The notes: generated by a model not told the origin, from the sequence alone. Shown: positions 28,928 through 38,876, counted from the stretch's first letter. The stretch is 44,788 nt of DNA from an uncultured Alphaproteobacteria bacterium (GCA_902586885.1 CACIJG010000016.1:1-44788), one strand, 5' to 3'. Translations and numbers: made by a program.

Positions 28928-29386
28928 CTAAGACACAGCTTGGATCCTTTCTTTAGTCATTGAACCTGGTACGATAGTTACAGGAATTGGCAGATTCCCT
29001 CCATCTCTAGAAACAAGCTGGTTAATTAGTGGACCTGGTCCATCGCTGGAGTTGTTAGCTCCTAAAACTAATATTCCCACTTCTGGGTCTTCTTGAATTT
29101 GATTGAGAACTTCTGTTGCCTTTTCGCCCTCTCTTATCACTAATTCAGCCTCCAATTTTAATTCTTCTTTCATCCAACTAGCAAATATTTTGAAACTCTC
29201 TTCAATTGATTGCCTTGCTTCAGCTCTCATTGTTTCTGCAACTCCAAGCCAGTGTGTTTGTTGTTCAGGTGTTATTACGGCTAAAATTTCTACTCCCCCT
29301 CCAGTTTTAGCTGCCCGTGTTGCAGCATAATGCAAGGCATTTAGAAATTCAGGACTATTGTCCATTACAACAAGAAATTTTCTCAA
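28928..29386 (-). CDS. Universal stress protein (UspA family)
   Basis: A 152-residue single-domain Usp protein: MRKFLVVMDNSPEFLNALHYAATRAAKTGG at the N-terminus (first strand plus helix) and the C-terminal GILVLGANNSSDGPGPLINQLVSRDG with a loose G-x2-G-x9-G nucleotide loop, then LPIPVTIVPG. The start is TTG 29386, with AGGAG six bases upstream; the family alignment begins there and no ATG is suitable. The molecular role is unknown beyond stress-related nucleotide binding. It lies between trpS and nfuA on the same strand, as I recall for Rhodobacterales. Confidence 0.88.
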   Translation of the reverse strand: MRKFLVVMDNSPEFLNALHYAATRAAKTGGGVEILAVITPEQQTHWLGVAETMRAEARQSIEESFKIFASWMKEELKLEAELVIREGEKATEVLNQIQEDPEVGILVLGANNSSDGPGPLINQLVSRDGGNLPIPVTIVPGSMTKERIQAVS

Positions 29387-29449
29387 ATTAGGCTCCTGTA
29401 AGAGTATTTTACATTAATTTAGCGAATTTATACAGGTTTTATAAATATT

Positions 29450-30457
29450 TTATTTTACCATACCAATAATCTCGAAAGTCTTTTCTAATATAGGATCAGC
29501 AATTACCCGAGCCTTCTCCGATCCCTCTTTCAATACGCTTTTAAGATATGTTTTATCTTTCAAAAGCTTTTTTACTTCCTGGTTTATCGGCTTCAATTCC
29601 TCGATCAGGAGATCAGCTAATTCCGTTTTTAATCTTTTAAAGTCAGACCCACAAAATATTTTTATAGTTTCATCTAAACTCTTGTTTGTTAGGCTAGAAA
29701 AAATAGTCAATAAATTTTCAGCTTCGGGTCTATTTATTAGGTCCTCTCTTTTTTCAGGTATCTCGAAAGCGTCTGTTTTAGCTTTTTGTATTTTCCTTGC
29801 AATCAAATCTATTTCATCAGTAAGATTTATTCTTGACATATCTGAGGCCTCAGATTTAGACATTTTTTTTGTTCCATCTCTAAGAGACATCACTCTGGTT
29901 GCCGTTCCTTCAATAATTGGTTCCGGTACGGGGAAAAAGTTAGGGACTTTAAAGTCATTGTTGAATTTCAATGCGATATCTCTGGTCAGCTCGAGATGTT
30001 GTTTTTGATCTTCACCTACTGGAACATGGGTTGCATGATAGGCTAGAATATCAGCTGCCATTAACGCGGGATAACAATATAAACCAAGAGAAGCTGCTTC
30101 TTTATTTTTCCCAGCCTTTTCCTTAAACTGTGTCATCCTGTTCATCCATCCTATCCTTGCCACACAATTGAAAATCCATGCAAGCTCTGAATGAGCTTTA
30201 ACCTGACTTTGATTAAAAATTATAGAAGTTTTTTCCCTTAGACCGCATGCTAAAAAAGCTGCGGCTACCTCGAGCGTATTTTCTGTTAAATCTTTTGGCT
30301 CTTGCCAGTTGGTAATTGCATGAAGATCTACCAGACAATAAATGCATTCTGCATTTTTTTCTTGGAGGTCAACGAAACGTTTTACTGCTCCTAAATAGTT
30401 ACCTAAATGTAGGTTTCCAGTGGGTTGAACCCCAGAAAAAATTCTGTTTTCCGCCAT
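29450..30457 (-). CDS. trpS: Tryptophanyl-tRNA synthetase
   Basis: A 335-residue class I aminoacyl-tRNA synthetase. The HIGH-like motif is TGNLHLGN (13-20) and the KMSKS loop is [11 protein letters not shown] near residue 200. [17 protein letters not shown] and [12 protein letters not shown] are typical of TrpRS. It charges tRNA-Trp. Length is normal. It begins 20 bases after murJ on the same strand, consistent with a glnD-murJ-trpS transcript. Confidence 0.97.
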   Translation of the reverse strand: MAENRIFSGVQPTGNLHLGNYLGAVKRFVDLQEKNAECIYCLVDLHAITNWQEPKDLTENTLEVAAAFLACGLREKTSIIFNQSQVKAHSELAWIFNCVARIGWMNRMTQFKEKAGKNKEAASLGLYCYPALMAADILAYHATHVPVGEDQKQHLELTRDIALKFNNDFKVPNFFPVPEPIIEGTATRVMSLRDGTKKMSKSEASDMSRINLTDEIDLIARKIQKAKTDAFEIPEKREDLINRPEAENLLTIFSSLTNKSLDETIKIFCGSDFKRLKTELADLLIEELKPINQEVKKLLKDKTYLKSVLKEGSEKARVIADPILEKTFEIIGMVK

Positions 30458-30477
30458 GATTAAATATTATCCAAACG

Positions 30478-32025
30478 CTAGGTACTCTTTTTATCTAGTT
30501 TCCAATTTTCGCTCTTTAGAACTCTCAAATAATAAATGCAGACAAAGTAAGTCGAGCTTCCAAGAAAAATTAAAATGATCAACTTAAGTATGTTTAAGTA
30601 AGGTGGAGTTATGATATCGAGAATAAAATATTTTGTCATTAGTAATATGAATATCATAAAAATTGAGCTGAAAATGATATAAATAGAAATTTTTTTAAAA
30701 ATTCTATCAAAGAAAAAACCTCTTTTTATTGTTTGAATAACTAAAAAAGATGTAACCATAAAATTAGTAATTGAATACGCTATAGCCGGTGATAAGTACT
30801 CAAAATAATTTAAGAAAGAATATGCTATTACAATATTCAAAATAACAGATGTGATGGAATAAAAAAAAGGAATTCTGATTTCTTTTTCTGCAAAATAATA
30901 ATTTAAAAAAAGCATTTGAAAGCTTATAGGAATTATACTTAAACTATAGATCGCAAGAGCTAAGCTCGTATTTTTAGTGTCATTAAAATTAAAATTACCT
31001 CTTTCAAAAATTGCGGATACAATTTCTTTATTTAAAACAACTAACCCTATGCAAGCAGGTAAAGAAAACAAAAAGGATAATTGTAACGAGCGGTTCAAAT
31101 AAAAATTGATCTTATCCAACTCTCTTTTAATTTTAAACTCTGTCAATTTTGGAAGTGTAACAATATTTAAAGCCACTCCGATAATTGCTACTGGTAGTTG
31201 AGCTAATCGGTCAGCATAAATCAACCATACTATTGCGCCATCAAAAAGGGATGATATTTGGCGGCCTACCACAAGGTTAATCTGAGTTACACCGCTGGCA
31301 ATGCCTATCGGAAGAAACTTAGTTAGAAATTTTTTTGATTTATCCAAACTTGATTTGTTGTAGTCCAAGTTTAAAATATTGATGGTTATTCCATTGATCT
31401 GACAAGAACGAAAAACTAGGATGAGATTTATAATTCCTGCTATGATAACGGAAATGCAAAGGTTCATCCCAAAGTTGCCGTCATAAAAGGAAGTGAAAAG
31501 TAAGGAGCCAATAAGTGCAAGGTTTAATATACACTGTGTAGCAGTACTAATATGGTATAGATTCAATGAATTTAGGATGGAGTTAAATAGTTGTGTTAAA
31601 GAAATCAGTAAAATATATGGAAATAAAATTCGTCCATATAAAACTGCCATATCAAACCGATTATCACTTAAAAAGCCAAAGGCTAAAAATTTTATTAAAT
31701 AGGGCATAAAAATTATCCCTAGAGCCGAAATGATAGTTAATAGAACAAGCAAAATAATAAAGATAATAGATGCGAAGTTGGACGCTTCTCTTTTATTATT
31801 TTTTTGCTCTACAAACATCGGTATAAAAACTTTGTTAAAAGACCCTTCTGCAAATATTTTTCTAAGCATGTTTGGTAATGTAAAGGCCACTAGAAATGCT
31901 TGAGCTACAGCTCCAGATCCCAAGAAAAAAGCGAGAAATATATCTCTTAAAAAACCTAAAATTCTACTAGCAAAAGTCCATAAACTCACAATTGAAAAGC
32001 TTTTTATTAATGTTTTCTCAGTCAT
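30478..32025 (-). CDS. murJ: Lipid II flippase MurJ
   Basis: A 515-residue MVF/MOP-superfamily membrane protein with about 14 hydrophobic helices. Family motifs are SRILGFLRDIFLAFFLGSG near residues 20-38, the charged AEGSFNKVFIPMF loop and ASGVTQINLVVGRQISS in the middle. It flips lipid II across the inner membrane for peptidoglycan synthesis. The coding sequence is very AT-rich with many Ile/Phe/Asn. It lies 7 bases after glnD. Confidence 0.94.
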   Translation of the reverse strand: MTEKTLIKSFSIVSLWTFASRILGFLRDIFLAFFLGSGAVAQAFLVAFTLPNMLRKIFAEGSFNKVFIPMFVEQKNNKREASNFASIIFIILLVLLTIISALGIIFMPYLIKFLAFGFLSDNRFDMAVLYGRILFPYILLISLTQLFNSILNSLNLYHISTATQCILNLALIGSLLFTSFYDGNFGMNLCISVIIAGIINLILVFRSCQINGITINILNLDYNKSSLDKSKKFLTKFLPIGIASGVTQINLVVGRQISSLFDGAIVWLIYADRLAQLPVAIIGVALNIVTLPKLTEFKIKRELDKINFYLNRSLQLSFLFSLPACIGLVVLNKEIVSAIFERGNFNFNDTKNTSLALAIYSLSIIPISFQMLFLNYYFAEKEIRIPFFYSITSVILNIVIAYSFLNYFEYLSPAIAYSITNFMVTSFLVIQTIKRGFFFDRIFKKISIYIIFSSIFMIFILLMTKYFILDIITPPYLNILKLIILIFLGSSTYFVCIYYLRVLKSENWKLDKKST

Positions 32026-32032
32026 CTAAATT

Positions 32033-34804
32033 TCAATCGTTAATTGCTTTTTCATAATTTTTTTCTAAAGATAACAACAATTCTTTTTCTAATTTTTCTA
32101 ACTTACTATTGGATATGATTTTATCTCCGAATAGGTCATTAACATAAAAAGTGTCTACTGCTTGTTCTCCATAAGTTGCGATTACAGCAGATCTAATGGT
32201 GACCTGATTCCGAAATAAGGTGTTGGTTAAGTCAAACAAAAGACCGACTCTATCTCTGGTATCGACTTCAATAATAGTTTGATATTGTGATCCCTGATTG
32301 TCGAACAAAACTTTAGTGGGTACTTTGAACTCCTTTTCTCTATCCGTTATCTTATCACGCTTCTCTAAAATTGATTTAGTTACAAATTTTCCGGTCAGGG
32401 AATTTTTTACTGTTTCAAGTAATTTTTTTGTTTTAGACTCGTTGTAAGGATCTCCGTAGGTGTCTTTTATCCAAAATATAAAGATTGCTATCCCGTCTCT
32501 TGAGGTAAAAGTTTTTGCATCAATTACAGAGGAGGAGGCTATAGCTAAAGATCCTGCTAATCGTGAAAAAATGCCGGGATGGTCTTCCATGACAAATATA
32601 ATCTTTGTTAATTTTCTTTTTTTATCATGAGTGCACTCGATTTGAATATGTTCTTTCCCCAGTCTTTCAATCATTCTTGCAATTATTAAATGTGTTTCTT
32701 GGTCTAATACCAGCCAGTAAGCCGTAAAATGTCTAGACAATTCATTCTTGATTTCCTGCTCACTGTAGCCCTTTAAACCAGACTCTAGAGCAATTTGAGC
32801 TTTTTTAACTTTTTGCTTTTTCGTTTCAACATTTGAGTTTTTGTCAACTATTTCTAGCGTTTGAAAGTAAAGACTCTCTAAAAGTGAGTTCTTCCAACTA
32901 TTCCAAGCATCAGGTGAAACTCCACGAATATCACAAATAGTTAATATATATAAAAGATCTAAATTTTCTTTATCTTCAATTTTTTTTGAAAAATCTTTAA
33001 TGGTTTTATAATCAGAAAGATCTCTTTTTTGAGCATAATCAGACATCACAAGATGATTTCTTACTAACCAAGCGATCTTTTTCTTCTCCTTAATCGATAA
33101 TGAGAAGCGCTGACATAAAGTTCGTACTATTTTTTCACCTTCAATGGAATGATCATTTTCTAAACCTTTCCCTATGTCATGAAATAAAAGAGCAAGGTAT
33201 ATTATTTTCCTATTTATTGAGCAATCTTCAAAAATTCTAGAGGATACTTTGCCAAATTCCTGCACGTTTTTTTCCAAATTTGAAAGTATACTAATACATT
33301 GGATTGTATGTTCGTCTACCGTAAAGAAGTGATACATATTGAATTGCATTAGTCCTACTATTCGCCCAAATTCAGGTATGAAAGCGCCAAGAAAACCCAC
33401 TTCATTCATGCGCCTAAGCACACGCTCGGGGTTGCCGAAGCTAATCAGAAGGTCCAAAAAAATATCATTGGCCTTGACGTTATTACGAAAGCTTTCATCT
33501 ACTAAATCTAAATTTAGAACAACTGCTCTTAAAGCATCTGGGTGTATAAGTAATTGCGAGCTCAAAGCTTTAACAAATAAATCAAGTATGTTTAAAGGAT
33601 GCTCCCTAAATAGATTTTTTCCGCTAACATTTAATCTACCATTTTCTACAATAAAACCTTTCCCAATTTTCTTTTTAGAAGATGAAATTCCTAAAAGCTG
33701 GCTAATCTTTGCCTTATATTGCGGTTTTTTCTTAACAAGGTTCTCTTCCATCGCTGTAACAAATATTCTGGTCAAATCACCAACGTTTTTTGCATGAATA
33801 AAATATTTTTGCATGAAAATCTCAACACCTTTTCTAGATTTACAATCTTTAATTCCAAGTTTGTTTGCTAATTCAACTTGAATATTAAAGTGCAATTTTT
33901 CGTTAGCGTATCCCGATAATTGGTGCATTTTACATCTTACGAACCAAAGAAAATTTTCTGCATCTGTAAAGATTTTTATTTCCTCTTTTGTGAAAATATT
34001 ATTTTTAATTAAATTGGATATATCATCCGTTTGATAAATGTATTTTGCTATCCAATAAAGCGTTTGTAAGTCTCTTAAGCCACCTTTACTTTCTTTTATG
34101 TTTGGCTCTAGAAGATAGCGAGAATTTGCATGCTTAACATGTCTCTCATCTCTTTCCTTGAGCTTGCCCTCTAGAAAATCAGAAGCGGTCCTACTAAATA
34201 ATTTGTTCCAAAGTAGAGAGTTAAGCTCATCATAGATAAATTGATTTCCACATAGAAATCTTTTCTCAAGTAATGAGGTTCTGATTGTTAGATCACTTGA
34301 ACCTAGTTGAAGGCAATCATTAATAGTTCTTGAAGAATGCCCAACTTTAAATTTTAAATCCCAGAGAATATACAAAATTGATTCTGTAACATTTTCTGTC
34401 CAGCTAGTTTGCTGAAAAGGGCTAACAAATAGTAAATCAATATCTGAATACGGGGCCATTTCTCCTCTGCCATAACCGCCAAGTGCAAGAAGAGCTAAAT
34501 TCTCACCTTTTGTGGGGCTAGCAAGGGGATAAAATTTTTCGGTTACAGCTGAAAATATTTCCTTAATTAAAATATCAGTCTTAATACTAAATAATTTTTT
34601 TGCTTCATTGCCATTATAGGGATAATCTTCTAAAAACTTGTAAGCAAGATCTGCCATTTTTTGATTTGCCTCTTTTAAAGGGTTAATCAGTTTTGATCTT
34701 GTTTTAGTGTCTGGGTTTGGATTTATTTCTATGATTCGAATATCATCTCTTAGCCGTTTTGCTAGGGCTTCCATTTTTTTTGAGATTGTTTTCAAAGAAT
34801 TCAT
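32033..34804 (-). CDS. glnD: Bifunctional uridylyltransferase/uridylyl-removing enzyme GlnD
   Basis: A 923-residue sensor of glutamine that uridylylates and deuridylylates PII. The N-terminal nucleotidyltransferase has GGYGRGEMAPYSDIDLLF with metal-binding Asp121 and Asp123. A PII-uridylyltransferase helical domain (KESKGGLRDLQTLYWIAK) follows. The HD domain holds LALLFHDIGKGLENDHS at about 510-530. Two C-terminal ACT domains contain VMEDHPGIFSRLAGSLA and VDTRDRVGLLFDLTNTLF. All domains are complete. First gene of the glnD-murJ-trpS run; divergent from rsmI. The ribosome site is weak (AAGAAA). Confidence 0.96.
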   Translation of the reverse strand: MNSLKTISKKMEALAKRLRDDIRIIEINPNPDTKTRSKLINPLKEANQKMADLAYKFLEDYPYNGNEAKKLFSIKTDILIKEIFSAVTEKFYPLASPTKGENLALLALGGYGRGEMAPYSDIDLLFVSPFQQTSWTENVTESILYILWDLKFKVGHSSRTINDCLQLGSSDLTIRTSLLEKRFLCGNQFIYDELNSLLWNKLFSRTASDFLEGKLKERDERHVKHANSRYLLEPNIKESKGGLRDLQTLYWIAKYIYQTDDISNLIKNNIFTKEEIKIFTDAENFLWFVRCKMHQLSGYANEKLHFNIQVELANKLGIKDCKSRKGVEIFMQKYFIHAKNVGDLTRIFVTAMEENLVKKKPQYKAKISQLLGISSSKKKIGKGFIVENGRLNVSGKNLFREHPLNILDLFVKALSSQLLIHPDALRAVVLNLDLVDESFRNNVKANDIFLDLLISFGNPERVLRRMNEVGFLGAFIPEFGRIVGLMQFNMYHFFTVDEHTIQCISILSNLEKNVQEFGKVSSRIFEDCSINRKIIYLALLFHDIGKGLENDHSIEGEKIVRTLCQRFSLSIKEKKKIAWLVRNHLVMSDYAQKRDLSDYKTIKDFSKKIEDKENLDLLYILTICDIRGVSPDAWNSWKNSLLESLYFQTLEIVDKNSNVETKKQKVKKAQIALESGLKGYSEQEIKNELSRHFTAYWLVLDQETHLIIARMIERLGKEHIQIECTHDKKRKLTKIIFVMEDHPGIFSRLAGSLAIASSSVIDAKTFTSRDGIAIFIFWIKDTYGDPYNESKTKKLLETVKNSLTGKFVTKSILEKRDKITDREKEFKVPTKVLFDNQGSQYQTIIEVDTRDRVGLLFDLTNTLFRNQVTIRSAVIATYGEQAVDTFYVNDLFGDKIISNSKLEKLEKELLLSLEKNYEKAIND

Positions 34805-34929
34805 TTTCTTAGTAAAGTTAAGTTATAAATAGACGAAGATTTGGTAATAATACATGAAATTCCTTGATTTTCACTAAAACTGGAGACTTAATACTTAAAA
34901 TTCTCCTATCAGTGTTTTTGGAACCATTT

Positions 34930-35793
34930 ATGATTAATCTTAAATACCCAATACTCGAACCAGGCCTTTATGTTATTTCTGTACCTATTGGTTGTTTAAG
35001 TGACCTAACTTTTAGAGCATTAAATGTTTTGAAAAGTACCAAAAGCATTTTAGCTGAGGATACAAGAAATGCTAAAACTTTACTATCGGCTCTTGAAATA
35101 GATATCTTCCAAAAAAAAATAAGCTCATATCATGAGCATAGCTCAAAATTGGAAAGGAAAAAGGTCATACAGCTTATCAAAAATGGTGAAAGCGTCGCCT
35201 TAATTTGTGATGCTGGCACACCATTAATCTCTGATCCTGGTTATAAGTTAGTCAGAGAAATAATAGACACAGGACTTAAAGTTTTGAGTGTTCCGGGCGT
35301 ATCTTCGCCAATAGCTGCTTTGAGTGTTTCAGGTTTGCCCACAGATACATTCTCTTTTATTGGATTTTTACCTGTTTCAAAAAATAAAAAATTAGAAATA
35401 ATGGAGAAATATAAAGAATTGAAATCTTCTCTTATTATCTTTGAGAGTGGAAAACGTATTCATAAAACACTAAACCTAATTAATGAAGTGTATGACCCTA
35501 TGACCGAAATTTGTATTTGTAGGGAATTAACAAAAAAATACGAACAGATTATAAGATTTAAGGCTGAGAATTTTGAAGTAGCAATGGAGACTTTTTCTTC
35601 ACTTAAAGGAGAGTTTGTTCTAATAATTGGAAAAAATATAAACAGAGATCTAGATTGGGAAAAGATAGACAAAAAGATAAGGCAGTATAAGAAAAATAAT
35701 ACACTTAAATCGACAGTGGCCGTATTGGCAACAGAAATAAAAATTTCAAAGAATTTGATATACAAGAGAGCATTAAAAATTTTTGAAGAGTAA
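34930..35793 (+). CDS. rsmI: 16S rRNA (cytidine1402-2'-O)-methyltransferase RsmI
   Basis: A 287-residue SAM-dependent tetrapyrrole-methylase-fold protein. It has GLYVISVPIGCLSDLTFRALNVL, AEDTRNAKTLL, YHEHSSKLE, and VALICDAGTPLISDPGYKLVRE followed by VPGVSSPIAALSVSGLPTDTFSFIGF. One deviation: the usual PIGNL is PIGCL here. I chose ATG 34930, with GGA seven bases upstream; a TTG at 34864 would add 22 residues outside the family alignment. It sits divergent from glnD and upstream of gshB. The YraN gene often found between rsmI and gshB is absent. Confidence 0.92.
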   Translation: MINLKYPILEPGLYVISVPIGCLSDLTFRALNVLKSTKSILAEDTRNAKTLLSALEIDIFQKKISSYHEHSSKLERKKVIQLIKNGESVALICDAGTPLISDPGYKLVREIIDTGLKVLSVPGVSSPIAALSVSGLPTDTFSFIGFLPVSKNKKLEIMEKYKELKSSLIIFESGKRIHKTLNLINEVYDPMTEICICRELTKKYEQIIRFKAENFEVAMETFSSLKGEFVLIIGKNINRDLDWEKIDKKIRQYKKNNTLKSTVAVLATEIKISKNLIYKRALKIFEE

Positions 35794-35827
35794 GATTAAT
35801 ATTATTTTCTGAAAAAAGGTGATACTC

Positions 35828-36778
35828 ATGAAATTAAAAGTAGCATTCCAGATGGATCCAATAACAAATGTGGATCTAACAGCTGATACAACCTTTAGGT
35901 TGGCTGAAGAAGCTCAGAAGCGAGGTCACAAGATATTTTACTATAATCCTGAGAACCTTATTTATGATAATGGACGGATTATTGCCAAAGGAAATGAAAT
36001 CAAGATCAATAGAAAAGTTGAGCCAGCTGTAGAGTTAGAATCGGATATTATTTTAGACCTAGAAAAAGATATTGATGTGGTTTGGTTAAGACAAGATCCA
36101 CCGTTTGATATGTTATATATAACAACTACGTTTCTTCTAGAAAGGGTTAGAAAAAATACTCTGGTTATTAACGATCCCTATTGGGTCAGGAATTCTCCTG
36201 AAAAGCTTATGATTCTTGATTTTAAGGATCTGATGCCACCGACAATAATAACAAGAAACCTGAAGGCAATAATTGAATTTCGAAGTGAGCATAAAGATAT
36301 TATTTTAAAACCTCTTTATGGAAATGGAGGGAGTGGTGTTTTCAGGCTAACGCCAGGAGACAAAAACTTAAATGTTTTTTTTGAAACATTTACTCAAAAT
36401 TCTAGAGAACCAATAATTGCCCAGAAGTTTCTTCCAGATGTAACGCAAGGAGACAAGAGAATAATTTTGATAGATGGAGAGCCCGTAGGTGGAATAAATA
36501 GAATACCACCTCAAGATGACATAAGATCAAATATGCATGTAGGGGGCAAACCAACCAAAACAACTTTGACAAAAAGAGATATTGAAATATGTCAAAATTT
36601 GAGAAGCACACTGAAAGACAAAAACCTATTTTTCGTTGGAATAGATGTGATTGGAGATTACTTGACAGAAATAAATGTTACTTCCCCAACAGGAATTCAG
36701 GAGCTTGAACATTTCAATCGGGAAAACTTTACAGAATTAGTTTGGGTAAAGTTAGAAGAAAAATGGAAAATTTTATGA
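35828..36778 (+). CDS. gshB: Glutathione synthetase
   Basis: A 316-residue ATP-grasp enzyme joining gamma-glutamylcysteine and glycine. Motifs: AFQMDPITNVDLTADTTFRLAEEAQKRGH at the start, RQDPPFDMLYITTTFLLE, the ATP-binding DIILKPLYGNGGSGVFR, QKFLPDVTQGDKRIILIDGEPVG and EINVTSPTGIQEL near the C-terminus. ATG 35828 has AAGG eight bases upstream; a GTG at 35819 is too close to that site. Its stop overlaps the next gene in an ATGA arrangement. Glutathione made here could be a substrate of the gamma-glutamyltransferase at 402-1988. Confidence 0.95.
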   Translation: MKLKVAFQMDPITNVDLTADTTFRLAEEAQKRGHKIFYYNPENLIYDNGRIIAKGNEIKINRKVEPAVELESDIILDLEKDIDVVWLRQDPPFDMLYITTTFLLERVRKNTLVINDPYWVRNSPEKLMILDFKDLMPPTIITRNLKAIIEFRSEHKDIILKPLYGNGGSGVFRLTPGDKNLNVFFETFTQNSREPIIAQKFLPDVTQGDKRIILIDGEPVGGINRIPPQDDIRSNMHVGGKPTKTTLTKRDIEICQNLRSTLKDKNLFFVGIDVIGDYLTEINVTSPTGIQELEHFNRENFTELVWVKLEEKWKIL

Positions 36779-37410
36779 AATATGACAAGGTAACTGCCTT
36801 TGGTATTATTGCTATGTCAATAGTAGTTGTAAGTTCAAATGTATTGGTTCAATTTTATTTTGGGTCTTTCTTGACCTATGGGGCTTTTACATATCCCTTA
36901 GCTTTTTTAGTAAATGACCTGATAAATAAATTCAGGGGGCCTCGTGCCGCTCGAAAGGTGATTTTTTGGGGGTTTTTAGTGGGAGTGTTCTGCTCTTTTT
37001 TAGGTTCTCAAATTCAGGGAGAGTTTGGACCTCTTGTTACTTTGAGAATTGCAATAGGTTCAGGTGTCGCTTTTCTTTTAGCTCATCTGACGGATATTAA
37101 TATCTTTAATCAGTTTAGAAACATGGTTTGGTGGTTCCCTCCGCTATTATCTTCTTTTTTGGGTTCAATTATTGATACTTTTGTATTCTTTTATATTGCG
37201 TTTTCAGATTCACTTAATTTTATTGAGCCAAATAATGATGTTTCTTGGGCTAATGAGAATATTCGATTATTAAATACTTTTGGGTTTGATACTCCTTTTT
37301 GGATTAGTATGGCTTTTGCAGATCTTTTTTTAAAGTTCTTGCTAGCTATTATATTCTTAATTCCCTTCAGAAAAATAACGCTTACATATTATCGAGAAGA
37401 GGCGCTTTAA
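36775..37410 (+). CDS. yhhQ: Queuosine precursor transporter (VUT family)
   Basis: About 211 residues with five to six hydrophobic helices of the Vut_1 / YhhQ family, importers of 7-cyano- or 7-aminomethyl-7-deazaguanine for queuosine synthesis. Matching segments are ASNVLVQ-like VSSNVLVQFYFG, TYGAFTYPLAFLVNDLINKFRGPRAARKVIFWGF, and RIAIGSGVAFLLAHLTDINIF. I use ATG 36775, which overlaps the gshB stop as ATGA; ATG 36763 is equally possible and TTG 36742 less so. It ends two bases from the convergent smpB stop. Confidence 0.86.
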   Translation: MKYDKVTAFGIIAMSIVVVSSNVLVQFYFGSFLTYGAFTYPLAFLVNDLINKFRGPRAARKVIFWGFLVGVFCSFLGSQIQGEFGPLVTLRIAIGSGVAFLLAHLTDINIFNQFRNMVWWFPPLLSSFLGSIIDTFVFFYIAFSDSLNFIEPNNDVSWANENIRLLNTFGFDTPFWISMAFADLFLKFLLAIIFLIPFRKITLTYYREEAL

Positions 37411-37412
37411 TA

Positions 37413-37883
37413 TCATCCGTTTTTCAAAAGGCGTGCTTTTTCTCTTTGCCAATCTCTTCTCTTTTCTGTCTCCCTTTTATCAACAATTTTCTTTCCTTTA
37501 GCTATTCCTACTAAGACTTTTACTTTTCCTTTCTCATTAAAGTATAATTTAAGAGGAACTAAGGTCATTCTTTCTCTTCCAATATTGGATGCAATTTTGT
37601 TACGTTCCTTTTTGTTTACGAGTAGCTTACGTTTGCGCCTTTCCTCATGACCAAAATTTTTTGCCTGTGTGTAGAGTGGTATATAACTATTTATCAGCCA
37701 AAGTTCTTCTTCTTCAATATTTGCGTAACTTTCAGCAATATTACCACCGTTTAACCTTAAGGATTTTACCTCAGAGCCATAAAGAACGATACCGCACTCA
37801 ATATTGCTTTCAATGTCATAATTAAAACGAGCTTTTCTATTTTCAGCTAGTGACTTTCTCGAAAGGGTTTTCTTAATTGTCAT
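37413..37883 (-). CDS. smpB: SsrA-binding protein SmpB
   Basis: A 156-residue Smp[29 protein letters not shown] at the start, [22 protein letters not shown], the positively charged KAKNF-like [16 protein letters not shown] loop, [15 protein letters not shown] and a basic C-terminal tail [18 protein letters not shown]. It carries tmRNA to stalled ribosomes. No tmRNA gene is in the window. It starts 5 bases after dapA on the same strand, so both probably share the dapA promoter. Confidence 0.96.
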   Translation of the reverse strand: MTIKKTLSRKSLAENRKARFNYDIESNIECGIVLYGSEVKSLRLNGGNIAESYANIEEEELWLINSYIPLYTQAKNFGHEERRKRKLLVNKKERNKIASNIGRERMTLVPLKLYFNEKGKVKVLVGIAKGKKIVDKRETEKRRDWQREKARLLKNG

Positions 37884-37888
37884 TTCAT

Positions 37889-38764
37889 TTAAGAAATCAA
37901 ACCCGCATGAACTAATGCTAATCGTATCTTTTCTTGGGTTTCAGGTGATATTTCACAAAGAGGAGATCTGACTTCGTTCTCACATTTACCCAAAAGGCTT
38001 AATGCATATTTTGTTGGTGCAGGATTTGGTTCCGCAAAAGCCGCTCGATGTAAGGGGAGTAACATATCCTGATAAGTTAGAGCCTTAACATAATCGCCTT
38101 TCAGCATAGATTCCTGAAAAAGCATAGATATTTTCGGTGCTATATTTGCTACAACCGAAATACATCCGATGCCTCCGTGAGCATTGAACCCCAAAGCGCT
38201 TGCATCTTCTCCTGACAATTGGACAAAGTCTTCTCCGCAGGTGGTTCTTGTATCAGAAACTCTTGAAACATCTCCCGTTGCATCCTTCACTCCAATAATT
38301 CGTGGTAATTTTGCTAACTCCCCCATAGTCCCAGGCGTCATATCAATAATAGATCTTCCTGGTATATTATAGATTATTATTGGTAGAGAAGAGCTGTCGT
38401 GTAATATTTTGTAGTGTCGGAAAAGTCCTGACTGGTTGGGTTTGTTGTAATACGGAGTAACCACTAAAGCAGCATCAGCTCCAACACTTTCTGCAAACTC
38501 CATTAATTCTATAGATTCGGAGGTATTGTTTGACCCAGCCCCTGCTATTATCGGTATTCTCTTGTTAGCAGTACTAACAATGGATTTTATTACAGACTTG
38601 TGTTCATCATGGCTTAATGTAGGAGATTCACCAGTAGTTCCAACTGCGACTAGTCCTGAACTGCCCTCAGAAATTTGCCATTCAACCAATTTTTCTAAGG
38701 AAGCATAATCAACTTCGCCATTCTTAAACGGAGTTATTAAAGCAGGTATTGAGCCTTTAAACAT
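37889..38764 (-). CDS. dapA: 4-hydroxy-tetrahydrodipicolinate synthase
   Basis: A 291-residue aldolase-class I TIM barrel that condenses pyruvate with aspartate semialdehyde for lysine and diaminopimelate. Visible are [14 protein letters not shown] (Thr43/Thr44), YNIPGR with Tyr132, and the Schiff-base Lys160 in IGVKDATGD. Length and start match. AAAAGG lies upstream of the ATG. It is divergent from the lytic transglycosylase gene across a 132-base region containing a long inverted repeat. Confidence 0.96.
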   Translation of the reverse strand: MFKGSIPALITPFKNGEVDYASLEKLVEWQISEGSSGLVAVGTTGESPTLSHDEHKSVIKSIVSTANKRIPIIAGAGSNNTSESIELMEFAESVGADAALVVTPYYNKPNQSGLFRHYKILHDSSSLPIIIYNIPGRSIIDMTPGTMGELAKLPRIIGVKDATGDVSRVSDTRTTCGEDFVQLSGEDASALGFNAHGGIGCISVVANIAPKISMLFQESMLKGDYVKALTYQDMLLPLHRAAFAEPNPAPTKYALSLLGKCENEVRSPLCEISPETQEKIRLALVHAGLIS

Positions 38765-38776
38765 CTAAAAAACCTT

Positions 38777-38804
38777 TTGATATTGTTTAGTGATAACATA
38801 ATAT
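38777..38804 (+). promoter_or_regulatory. Candidate promoter for the lytic transglycosylase gene
   Basis: TTGATA (38777-38782), 16-base spacer, TAATAT (38799-38804). Transcription would begin near 38811, inside the left arm of the 16-bp inverted repeat (38804-38819). The -10 match is moderate. Confidence 0.3.
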
Positions 38805-38825
38805 AGATGAAAGAGAAATGCGCAA
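38798..38825 (-). promoter_or_regulatory. Candidate promoter for dapA-smpB
   Basis: On the minus strand TTGCGC (38825-38820), a 16-base spacer and TATTAT (38803-38798) form a plausible sigma-70 promoter. The spacer coincides exactly with the left arm of the inverted repeat (38804-38819), so a protein bound there would compete with RNA polymerase. The distance to the dapA ATG is 34 bases. Confidence 0.33.
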
Positions 38826-38876
38826 TATCAGTTCCAGAGTTTAATTTAAATTAATTGCAGATTTCTCTTTCATCTA
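38804..38876. repeat. Perfect 16-bp inverted repeat in dapA/slt divergent region
   Basis: TAGATGAAAGAGAAAT (38804-38819) and ATTTCTCTTTCATCTA (38861-38876) are exact reverse complements, 41 bases apart. Past a 2x2 mismatch, GCAAT (38822-38826) pairs with ATTGC (38854-38858). Inside the loop lies a further palindrome, TTAATTTAAATTAA (38841-38854). It could be a paired operator for the two divergent genes or a leader-RNA hairpin in front of slt, whose ribosome site AGAGG begins at 38886. Confidence 0.75.

Noticed and set aside
33339-33797. 152-codon open frame on the plus strand
   Set aside because: Antisense to the conserved helical part of glnD. The codon use looks like a shadow and it has no ribosome site.
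34864-34929. TTG-initiated N-terminal extension of rsmI resembling a hydrophobic segment
   Set aside because: It lies outside the family alignment and lacks a ribosome site, while ATG 34930 has one and gives the expected start.
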